Assembly (NCBI GenBank): GCA_013043085.1
Contig: JABDOU010000068.1
Coordinates: 1-10,750 of the forward strand
Reading direction: 5' to 3'
Source: Acidimicrobiia bacterium
GTDB lineage: Bacteria > Actinomycetota > Acidimicrobiia > Spongiisociales > SHLN01
Length of the DNA stretch: 10,750 nt
The notes beneath the pieces were generated by a model. It saw nothing but the letters and a program-made list of their open reading frames with translations, did no database searches and was not told the origin of the DNA. The first letter of the stretch is position 1, and every line of letters starts with the position of its first letter. Made by a program: the position numbers and the translations under genes. Below, piece by piece: positions 5,614 through 10,750 of this stretch.

Positions 5614-6024
5614 TTAGCTGGTTTCCTGTACCCAAAAGGGCACACGCACGAGTTCTTGCTCATCGCCGTAAGTGACCCGAAACACATAACCGCCGGGCTC
5701 GGGGAACCTGAGGTCAAAAAACGGAATTGCGATAGGGAACACCGAAGATTGTCCGGGGCGACCGGACCTGGGTTCCGGCACCTTGAACTGCCCTTTTGCC
5801 TTTGATCCGGTCGGATGCATGTCCTCGTCCATCAGCGTCACCTCGATATCGACGATCTGGTCGCGCTCGATGGGCTGGATATCGAGGATCATCACAAACG
5901 CCATGGCCTTGTGAATTACGGGAAAGCGCTGACTCCGAATCGTGTCGAAAGCCCCACCGAGCACGTACAGCTTGCCGCCCCGTACCTGCGCCGAATCGGC
6001 GAGAAACGCCGATGTTGCTCTCAC
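5614..6024 (-). CDS. DUF6941-type protein, coupled to ku
   Basis: A 136-aa protein of unknown function that I recognise, with moderate confidence, as the DUF6941 type. The N-terminus (RATSAFLADSAQVRGGKLYVLGG, given here only as residues 2-24) combines an ADSAQV segment with a KLYVLGGAFD strand. It continues with a beta-rich middle (IVDIEVTLMDEDMHP) and a PFFDLRFPEPGGYVFRV strand pair near the C-terminus. It has no cysteine, signal peptide or membrane segment and is probably a single beta-sandwich. The GTG start at 6024 comes directly after the TAG stop of ku (zero spacing), so ribosomes finishing ku would re-initiate here. There is little Shine-Dalgarno sequence of its own. No alternative start exists before the conserved N-terminal segment. 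Placement next to ku suggests a link to end joining, but this could simply be a shared transcript. Confidence 0.72.
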   Translation of the reverse strand: MRATSAFLADSAQVRGGKLYVLGGAFDTIRSQRFPVIHKAMAFVMILDIQPIERDQIVDIEVTLMDEDMHPTGSKAKGQFKVPEPRSGRPGQSSVFPIAIPFFDLRFPEPGGYVFRVTYGDEQELVRVPFWVQETS

Positions 6025-6807
6025 CTAGGAAGCAGCTTTCTTGGCTTTCGTTGCCTCGACGCTCGCTTTCAACGCGTCAAGCAGATCCACGACCTTCGTC
6101 GGTTCGGGGGAGTCGGGCGCGACGATTTCTTCGCCCTCGGCCTTCTTGGCGGCCATGGTTTCTACCGCTTCACGACTCTGATCGTTCCAGGCCGAAGGGT
6201 CGAACGGCGTAGAGAGGTTGTCGATGATCATTTTGGCCATCTTCAGCTCTTCTTCGGTTGGCTCAACCTCGACCTCCAGAGTCTCGAACGCCGGTTCCCG
6301 CACCTCATCCGGCCAGAACATTGTCTCGAGGACGATCACATCGTCCTCGGGCCGAACGACCGCCATGTATTCACGCTCACGGATGGCAACCTTGGCGATA
6401 CCGACTTTCTTCTCCTCTTTGAGTGAATGCAGAAGCAGTTTGTATGCCTTGATGCCGGTCTTGTCCGGCGCCAGGTAATAAGACTTCTTGAAGTAGATCG
6501 GGTCGATTTCTGAAGCATCCACAAACTGGACGACGTCGACGGTGCCGGCAAGGGTCTTGCCGATGGCATCGAGGTCTTCCTTTGTGAAGACGACGTATTT
6601 GCCCTTCTCTATTTCGTAGCCTCGAACGATCTTCGAGTAGTCGACTTCCTCGCCATCGACTTCTGCTACTCGCTTGTAACGGATGGGGGAGTGATCGCCT
6701 TCACGTAGCTGCTTGAACTTGGCCTTCTTGTCCTCGGTTGCCGAGTAAAGGCCGACGGGAATGGTTACGAGGCCGAATGAGATGGCCCCTTTCCAGATGG
6801 TCTGCAT
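6025..6807 (-). CDS. ku: Ku DNA end-binding protein (NHEJ)
   Basis: A 260-aa bacterial Ku. As a homodimer it rings double-strand DNA ends and recruits the end-joining ligase. The N-terminus WKGAISFGLVTIPVGLYSAT at 5-24 is the family hallmark. Also present are the KKSYYLAPDK strand at 107-116, the REREYMAVVRP bridge segment at 143-153, the VREPAF segment at 169-174 and the C-terminal KVVDLLDALKASVEATKAKKA tail (residues 238-258) typical of actinobacterial Ku. The lysine-rich extension is short. Length is close to the usual 260-290. The ATG at 6807 is supported by AGGAG (minus strand, 6819-6815) 7 nt upstream. The downstream DUF6941 gene is fused in expression by stop/start abutment. The partner ligase lies convergently next door instead of in the same operon. 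Upstream is a divergent hydrolase. Confidence 0.96.
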   Translation of the reverse strand: MQTIWKGAISFGLVTIPVGLYSATEDKKAKFKQLREGDHSPIRYKRVAEVDGEEVDYSKIVRGYEIEKGKYVVFTKEDLDAIGKTLAGTVDVVQFVDASEIDPIYFKKSYYLAPDKTGIKAYKLLLHSLKEEKKVGIAKVAIREREYMAVVRPEDDVIVLETMFWPDEVREPAFETLEVEVEPTEEELKMAKMIIDNLSTPFDPSAWNDQSREAVETMAAKKAEGEEIVAPDSPEPTKVVDLLDALKASVEATKAKKAAS

Positions 6808-6861
6808 ACAACAGGCTCCTTTGTGTCGATCCCAGTTGGTTCGCAGGATTCAGAATACCTG
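6808..6861. promoter_or_regulatory. divergent ku / hydrolase control region
   Basis: Only 54 nt separate the ku ATG from the preferred hydrolase ATG. Overlapping -10-like elements face both ways: TATTCT on the minus strand (6857-6852) for ku and CAGAAT on the plus strand (6851-6856) for the hydrolase. The latter would place the transcript start at the hydrolase ATG, without a leader. Neither has a good -35. AGGAG for ku is at 6815-6819 on the minus strand. Confidence 0.3.
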
Positions 6862-7566
6862 ATGAGGTGCACAAATATCCATCAGCCATATCATCCCGGC
6901 GTGGTCTTTGTTCTCCTACCCGGCTTCAGCCAAACAGCATCCGTCTGGGACGAGGTTGGCTCACACCTGACCGGTTCATGGAAGGCTCTCGAGACCCCTC
7001 GCTGTGACTCCTGGCGAGCAACCGTCGACTCGATTGCCCTGGCGGGAGGCCGCGGCACCTACGTCGGGTATTCGATGGGCGGGAGGCTTGCGCTCGGGGT
7101 GGCTCTCGCCTATCCCGAATTGGTCGAGCGATTGGTAATGATGTCAGCAGGCCCTGGCATCGATGATGCAAGCGAACGGATTCGGAGGAGAGCAACCGAT
7201 CGTGAGTGGATAGAAACCATCCGCACGAGTGGCTCCGAAGGTTTCTTGGAAAGGTGGCTGTCTCAGGAGATGTTCGCCGATCTTGGACCGCGGGCTACCG
7301 ACCATCGGATTGGCGATGCCGACCGCCTCGTCGACCAGGTGCGCACCCTGGGTCAGGGAGCAATGCCCGCTTACCACGATCGCCTGGGCGAGCTCACCAT
7401 GCCGGTGAGCCTGTTGGTAGGGGAGCGGGATATCCGGTATCGTCAGATCGCCTCCAGGACAGCCGACCTGATAGGACCTGGTGCTGAGGTGCGAATCGTG
7501 CAAGGTGCAGGACACTCCGTGATCGCAGAGGCACCTGAAACGGTTGCCTTCCTGTTAGAAACGTGA
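6862..7566 (+). CDS. alpha/beta hydrolase, MenH-like
   Basis: A 234-aa cytoplasmic alpha/beta hydrolase. Closest by eye is MenH, 2-succinyl-6-hydroxy-2,4-cyclohexadiene-1-carboxylate synthase of menaquinone synthesis. The features are the LLPGF oxyanion region at 18-22, the nucleophile elbow GYSMGGR at 69-75 with Ser71, the following ALAYPELVERLVMMSAGPGI stretch, Asp190 in VGERDI, and His218 in GAGHS. The triad is complete, and the Arg after SMGG is a MenH feature. The region between the oxyanion loop and the elbow is short and lacks the usual D-x-PGHG segment, so substrate could differ. The open frame extends to a GTG at 6823, but the ATG at 6862 gives a family-like N-terminus and leaves room for the divergent ku promoter. 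A GTG at 6901 is another possibility. No other menaquinone gene is in the window. Confidence 0.75.
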   Translation: MRCTNIHQPYHPGVVFVLLPGFSQTASVWDEVGSHLTGSWKALETPRCDSWRATVDSIALAGGRGTYVGYSMGGRLALGVALAYPELVERLVMMSAGPGIDDASERIRRRATDREWIETIRTSGSEGFLERWLSQEMFADLGPRATDHRIGDADRLVDQVRTLGQGAMPAYHDRLGELTMPVSLLVGERDIRYRQIASRTADLIGPGAEVRIVQGAGHSVIAEAPETVAFLLET

Positions 7567-7629
7567 TTGTCCTCATAAATCGTGACACCGGCGGCCGGCT
7601 TACGAGATGAGCTGGATACCCTGGATAGC

Positions 7630-9480
7630 GTGAGGTCCACTCGATTTTCCTTCAGCATGGCTGCATTCGTTGCGTGCGTGATGTTTGTTGCGGCGTGCTC
7701 AGATGGGAACCCGGCTTCCGACCCGGTCGCACCTGCGGTTTCCGGCGGCCAGTGCGGGACCCTGGTTCCTCGAACCCAGATGGCAACAGTATCTCTCGGC
7801 GCCGGATCGACATCTGATGCGATTGCCGCCAGTCGTGCTCACCCGGGAGTCATCTGGGCCGTGGTATCCGACCCGGGAGGGCAGGATCTTCTTGCCTTGT
7901 CGGCCGATGGTGCTCCAGTGGCCGGCTTGAGCATTCCAGCGATTGACGCTCCGCTCGAGGACATTGCAATCGGACCGGGCATTGGCGATCGTGATTCGAT
8001 CTACCTCATGGCCAACACCGACACGGAGGAGAGTCTGACGGTATCGGTCTATCGCTTCGCCGAACCAGACCTGACGGTAACGGGCAATGTCGACTCGGAA
8101 ACGCTGGTCTTTGAGTTCTCATCGATTCCGCGGGAGGTCAACGGGATGCTGGTCGATCCCGAAACCGGCGACGCCTATTTTGTTGCGTCGGGACTCGATG
8201 GAGCGGCGGTTTTCACGGCCGAGGCGCCATTGGGATCGACCAACGAGCTTCGGCAGGTTGCAACGGTCAGCCGACAGGTTGGGAGGTTGATTTCGGGCGC
8301 CGATATCACGCCCGACGGAAGGACCCTGGCCATTGCGGCCGGCGATACGGTCTCACTCTGGACGCGCTCGCAGGGGGAGTCTGTCGTCGGCGCGTTGACA
8401 GGGAGTCCGTGTGTCATCGACCTGCCGGGATTCGAGGCGGCCGGTGGGCTGACGTTCTCTGGCCAGGCAAACGAGTTTTATACGCTGGGAGGCGGATCCA
8501 GCCCAACGCTGTTGGCCCAGCGACCCCCGGCCGATCCGAGGCGGGCTCTCGAGGCTTCGCCGGCGGTGCCCGAACCGGGCAACCTTGCTCCCGTCATCGA
8601 AGTGCTGGCGCCGACCCCTGAACTGCTGTGGCGGGTTGGCGACACGATCAATCTGGAGGCGTCAATCAGCGACGATCAGGAAGTGAATGATCGAGAACTG
8701 ACGTGGGTCGTCACTCTCAAACATTGTGCTCCAGAAAAGACCTGCATTGATCGTCGCGTGATGGAGTTCTCCGGGACCGAGGGCGAATTTCGTATCGATG
8801 AGATTGGATATTCGCTCCCTGTCTCTTTCGAAATCGTTGCGAACTACGTCGATTCGGAAGGCGTGGAATCCTCGCAAACGGTCGAAATATTCCCAGAAGC
8901 GACGTCCGTGTCGCTCCGATCCGATCCGCCGGGGGCGCTGATAACCGTGGGAGATGAGTCGATAACCACACCGGGAACGGCCCGCTTGATCATCGGTGAC
9001 TCCATCGTTGTCGAACCGCAGCGAGTTCATACCATTGATGGCACGGAATTTGCTTTTGGAAACTGGCGTGATGACGGCGAGCGGGTCAGGTCGGTGACCG
9101 TTGGAGCCGATCCGATCGACCTCGAGTTCGAGCTGGTCTTGGCCGCGTCCCTTGGCCCCATTTCGGTCGTCATCGACACGCCCGCGAACAACACGGTGGT
9201 TTCCGAATCTCCGGTTTTGATCTCGGGGCGAGCAGCGGGCGGTTTTGGACGGGCCGTCGATCAGGTGAAGGTCTTTCTGCAGAATCGCGACAACGACCTG
9301 TACTGGAATGGAGAGCGCTGGACAGAACAATGGTCTTGGTTCGACCCGGTCGGCCGCGAGGACTGGACGTACACGCTCAACCTCGACGCCGGCCGATATG
9401 TTGCGCTTGCGTTCGCCCGTGACACGACCGGAGGTGTCTGGGAAGAGAGTCGGCAGAGGTTCTTTTCGGTGCGCCGATAA
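7630..9480 (+). CDS. large secreted lipoprotein: propeller plus Ig-like domains
   Basis: A predicted exported lipoprotein of 616 aa. The signal peptide is visible from the GTG at 7630: MRSTRF, a hydrophobic core, and the lipobox VAAC at 20-23 with lipidated Cys23 followed by SDG. The open frame extends to a GTG at 7582, but that would put 16 odd residues before a normal signal. Residues about 45-310 are beta-rich with repeated DxxTGD/DPETGD and ITPDGRTLAIA-type blades, suggesting a beta-propeller. Residues about 318-420 (start NLAPVIEVLAPTPE) and about 424-505 (SVSLRSDPPGALITVGD) resemble the Ig-like pair that follows sugar-dehydrogenase propellers in some actinobacterial secreted proteins, including an HC...C cysteine pair. 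Residues about 509-616 form another Ig-like domain with YWNG at 558-561 and several aromatic residues. Function is unknown; surface sugar or polymer binding is inference. No catalytic residues are recognised. Confidence 0.78.
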   Translation: MRSTRFSFSMAAFVACVMFVAACSDGNPASDPVAPAVSGGQCGTLVPRTQMATVSLGAGSTSDAIAASRAHPGVIWAVVSDPGGQDLLALSADGAPVAGLSIPAIDAPLEDIAIGPGIGDRDSIYLMANTDTEESLTVSVYRFAEPDLTVTGNVDSETLVFEFSSIPREVNGMLVDPETGDAYFVASGLDGAAVFTAEAPLGSTNELRQVATVSRQVGRLISGADITPDGRTLAIAAGDTVSLWTRSQGESVVGALTGSPCVIDLPGFEAAGGLTFSGQANEFYTLGGGSSPTLLAQRPPADPRRALEASPAVPEPGNLAPVIEVLAPTPELLWRVGDTINLEASISDDQEVNDRELTWVVTLKHCAPEKTCIDRRVMEFSGTEGEFRIDEIGYSLPVSFEIVANYVDSEGVESSQTVEIFPEATSVSLRSDPPGALITVGDESITTPGTARLIIGDSIVVEPQRVHTIDGTEFAFGNWRDDGERVRSVTVGADPIDLEFELVLAASLGPISVVIDTPANNTVVSESPVLISGRAAGGFGRAVDQVKVFLQNRDNDLYWNGERWTEQWSWFDPVGREDWTYTLNLDAGRYVALAFARDTTGGVWEESRQRFFSVRR

Positions 9481-9486
9481 GCGGTT

Positions 9487-9930
9487 TCAGCGGTGAATGT
9501 TCTTGTTCTCGACGAGGGTTGACAGCCTGACACTGGTGGTGGTCGACGCGACGGTTCGAATCTTTCCGAGTATGCGATCGAGATCCTGAAGCGACCTGGC
9601 ACCGAGTTTGACCCACATGTGTTCTGACCCGGTCACCCGATGGGCTTCGAGCACGTTGTTGTCCAGAGCCAGGACGACCTCCTCAACCCGCTCTTCCTCG
9701 AGCCCCGGTCTGGGAGACAAGCGGACAAGGGCCACAATTGGCCAGCCGAGGAGAGCGAGGTCGAGATCGGCCCGATACCCGCGAATGATGCCGAGTTTCT
9801 CCAAGCGGCGAACGCGATCTGCTACCGCAGGAGCGGTCAAGCCCACCCTTTCCCCCAGGTCTTTGTAACTCAAACGAGCGTTTTCCTGCAGTGCTTCCAA
9901 CAGGATCCAGCTGATGTCGTCGAGCTCCAT
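9487..9930 (-). CDS. Lrp/AsnC-family transcriptional regulator
   Basis: A 147-aa cytoplasmic regulator. The N-terminal winged helix-turn-helix spans about residues 1-55 (LSYKDLGERVGLTAPAVADRVRRLEKLGIIRGY). The C-terminal RAM/AsnC ligand-binding domain spans about 60-140, with the VLEAHRVTGSEHMWVKLGARSLQDLDRIL segment that forms the effector pocket and dimer contacts. Such proteins usually sense amino acids and regulate amino acid metabolism, often including their own gene. The ATG at 9930 is preferred because GGAGGA sits 4 nt upstream on the minus strand; the frame also extends to a TTG at 9942. It has a strong promoter at 10030-10058 and a leader of about 90 nt. It is divergent from a 51-aa gene, and convergent with the lipoprotein gene, 6 nt away. 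Confidence 0.94.
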   Translation of the reverse strand: MELDDISWILLEALQENARLSYKDLGERVGLTAPAVADRVRRLEKLGIIRGYRADLDLALLGWPIVALVRLSPRPGLEEERVEEVVLALDNNVLEAHRVTGSEHMWVKLGARSLQDLDRILGKIRTVASTTTSVRLSTLVENKNIHR

Positions 9931-9978
9931 GAAGTCCTCCAAAAACCTCTCAAATACCGATTCCGAAACTCTGAGGCG

Positions 9979-9998
9979 CGCTTCGACCGCTGGAAGCG
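9979..9998 (-). other. hairpin in the Lrp-family gene leader
   Basis: CGCTTC (9979-9984) and GAAGCG (9993-9998) form a 6-bp inverted repeat with an 8-nt loop inside the predicted leader of the regulator gene. No attenuator run of U follows. It may be incidental. Confidence 0.25.
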
Positions 9999-10020
9999 AT
10001 GTTTCGTAAGAATATCACTC

Positions 10021-10045
10021 TTGTAGCTTACTATACAAAGGTATA
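10021..10045. promoter_or_regulatory. inverted repeats over the Lrp-family gene promoter
   Basis: TTGTA (10021-10025) pairs with TACAA (10034-10038), and TATAC (10032-10036) with GTATA (10041-10045). Both overlap the -10 and spacer of the regulator's own promoter. This is the expected position for autorepression. GTATA recurs at 10063 and 10094, although the latter is part of the opposite-strand -10. Confidence 0.4.
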
Positions 10046-10058
10046 TCGTTACTATCAA
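10030..10058 (-). promoter_or_regulatory. promoter of the Lrp-family gene
   Basis: Minus-strand TTGATA (10058-10053), 17-nt spacer, TATAGT (10035-10030). This is the best sigma-70-type promoter in the window. Transcription would start near 10023. Confidence 0.7.
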
Positions 10059-10091
10059 ACACGTATACGCCGTAGCTAGTCCCTAAAGCTT

Positions 10092-10100
10092 TGGTATAGT
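10092..10100 (+). promoter_or_regulatory. extended -10 promoter of the 51-aa gene
   Basis: TGGTATAGT: TATAGT at 10095-10100 preceded by TGG. No good -35 is seen, as is common with extended -10 promoters. Transcription would start near 10107, giving a leader of about 39 nt. Confidence 0.6.
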
Positions 10101-10145
10101 GCTGTCGAACGGGTTACCAAGTAATCATCCCGAAGGAAGCACAGC

Positions 10146-10301
10146 ATGACAAATCTCGACACCATCTTTCGCACCATGGTCGATCTCTGGACGGCGCACG
10201 ACGACGCCACCAGGACCGGCGATTTCGAGGCGATGATCACCACCAAGCAACGCCTTGACTCCGCTCGTGTCGACGCATTGCGGCAGCTTCGCCTTTCGTA
10301 G
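10146..10301 (+). CDS. 51-aa protein of unknown function
   Basis: A small gene encoding 51 residues: it begins MTNLDTIFRTMVDLWTAHDD and ends in ALRQLRLS. It is predicted mostly helical, with a central TGDFEAMITTKQRLDSAR segment, one or two amphipathic helices, and no cysteine, signal peptide or clear membrane span. I do not recognise a family. The gene-like signals are unusually complete for its size. There is an extended -10 promoter at 10092-10100, a strong Shine-Dalgarno sequence AAGGAAG at 10133-10139 with a 6-nt spacer, an ATG start, a TAG stop, and a strong terminator about 45 nt downstream. It is transcribed away from the Lrp-family regulator, which may control it. A regulatory small protein or partner subunit is possible; this is inference. 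Confidence 0.72.
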   Translation: MTNLDTIFRTMVDLWTAHDDATRTGDFEAMITTKQRLDSARVDALRQLRLS

Positions 10302-10343
10302 CCAATCCTCGCTCACTGCCCTTCCTCAGGCGGCGAGCTCTCC

Positions 10344-10386
10344 AGAACCACTCTCCGATCCCTGGTTGGAGAGTGGTTCTTTTTTT
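10344..10386 (+). terminator. rho-independent terminator after the 51-aa gene
   Basis: A perfect 13-bp stem, AGAACCACTCTCC (10344-10356) with GGAGAGTGGTTCT (10368-10380), and an 11-nt loop. It is followed by a run of seven T ending at 10386. It separates the small gene from serB. Confidence 0.95.
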
Positions 10387-10430
10387 GTCACCGGCACCCG
10401 TTGAGCGCCCAGGATTCATAGCATGGCCCC

Positions 10431-10750
10431 ATGCGTTGGCTGACGTATCCGGTTGTCATCTTCGACTGCGACTCGACGCTCACCTCTGTGGAGGGTATTG
10501 ACGTGCTTGCTGCCGAGCTGAACATGGAGTCCGAAGTCGCTCGACTCACCAACGCCGCCATGGACGGAGAGGTTGATCTTGGGGACGTCTACGGCGAGCG
10601 TCTGCGCATGCTGAACCCCACCCGACGACAGGTACTTGCCTTGAAAGACGCATACAAAGCCAACGTCGCCCCGGACGCCAAAGACGTCGTCGAAGCCATC
10701 CAGAATTCCGGACACGAAACCTGGGTAGTCAGCGGAGGACTACTTGAACC
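10431..10750 (+). CDS. serB: phosphoserine phosphatase, 5' part (cut by window edge)
   Basis: The first 106 codons of a HAD-superfamily phosphatase; the gene runs off the right edge. Motif I is D12-C-D14-S-T16 (VIFDCDSTLTSVEGIDVLA), with Asp12 as the nucleophile and Asp14 as the acid/base. Glu21 and the following GID match the SerB substrate region. The cap segment has AAMDGEVDLGDVYGERLRML, very like SerB's 'MnGevdf...L..R...L'. Motif II is Ser101 in VVSGG. SerB hydrolyses phosphoserine to serine in the last step of serine synthesis. No N-terminal ACT domain is present. The ATG at 10431 has no Shine-Dalgarno sequence. A TCATAG at 10417-10422 is placed to give a leaderless mRNA. An earlier ATG at 10423 is in another frame and stops at once. 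Confidence 0.88.
   Translation, partial: MRWLTYPVVIFDCDSTLTSVEGIDVLAAELNMESEVARLTNAAMDGEVDLGDVYGERLRMLNPTRRQVLALKDAYKANVAPDAKDVVEAIQNSGHETWVVSGGLLE

Noticed and set aside
5796..6426. Long plus-strand frames (138 and 203 codons) opposite the DUF6941 and ku genes.
   Set aside because: They are antisense shadows of two well-supported genes, with arginine-rich or low-complexity translations.
8662..9330. A 222-codon minus-strand frame within the lipoprotein gene.
   Set aside because: It is a shadow frame; the plus strand has a lipobox and recognisable Ig-like modules throughout.

Overview
The window looks like a chromosomal stretch from an actinobacterium (Actinomycetota). The evidence is a four-cysteine WhiB protein, a DUF3107 protein, a bacterial Ku, a cysteine-free Mrp-type ATPase, TANNNT-type -10 elements and moderately high GC. 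The secreted propeller/Ig-like lipoprotein and the DUF6941-type protein would suit an uncultured Acidimicrobiia-like lineage, but that placement is inference. No transposase, integrase, phage gene, CRISPR array, tRNA or rRNA was seen. Coding density is high and the content is mainly core or housekeeping.

Layout, left to right. (1) 113-790: a CPBP-type membrane protein. (2) 858-2174: an Mrp/ApbC P-loop ATPase followed closely by a 70-aa DUF3107 protein, a likely two-gene operon. (3) 2348-3472: 4-hydroxyphenylpyruvate dioxygenase, behind its own promoter and a hairpin-rich leader of about 100 nt. (4) 3502-3777, minus strand: a WhiB-family Fe-S regulator. (5) 3778-4167: about 390 bases with no convincing gene. 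This region holds a 10-bp tandem repeat, two small hairpins, a perfect 11-4-11 palindrome containing an exact TGTGA-N6-TCACA core (CRP type), and the promoter of the next gene. (6) 4168-5596: a GatB/YqeY-domain protein overlapping or abutting an ATP-dependent DNA ligase. (7) 5614-6807, minus strand: Ku followed, with zero spacing, by a DUF6941-type protein, convergent with the ligase. Ku plus the ligase form a minimal non-homologous end-joining pair. (8) 6862-7566: a MenH-like alpha/beta hydrolase divergent from ku. (9) 7630-9480: a large secreted lipoprotein. (10) 9487-9930, minus strand: an Lrp/AsnC regulator. (11) 9931-10145: an AT-rich divergent control region. (12) 10146-10301: a 51-aa protein with its own promoter, Shine-Dalgarno sequence and strong terminator. 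(13) 10431 to the right edge: the first part of SerB-type phosphoserine phosphatase.

How the genes work together: the clearest functional unit is DNA-end repair, with Ku to hold ends and the ligase to seal them. The DUF6941 protein is translationally tied to Ku, so it is a candidate partner of unknown role. Mrp (Fe-S cluster handling) and WhiB (Fe-S sensor) are each recognisable but not obviously linked. HppD and SerB belong to tyrosine breakdown and serine synthesis and have no pathway partners inside the window. No clearly new multi-gene system is visible. The best leads are the ku-DUF6941 pair, the CRP-like palindrome in the whiB upstream region, the structured hppD leader and the 51-aa stand-alone gene.
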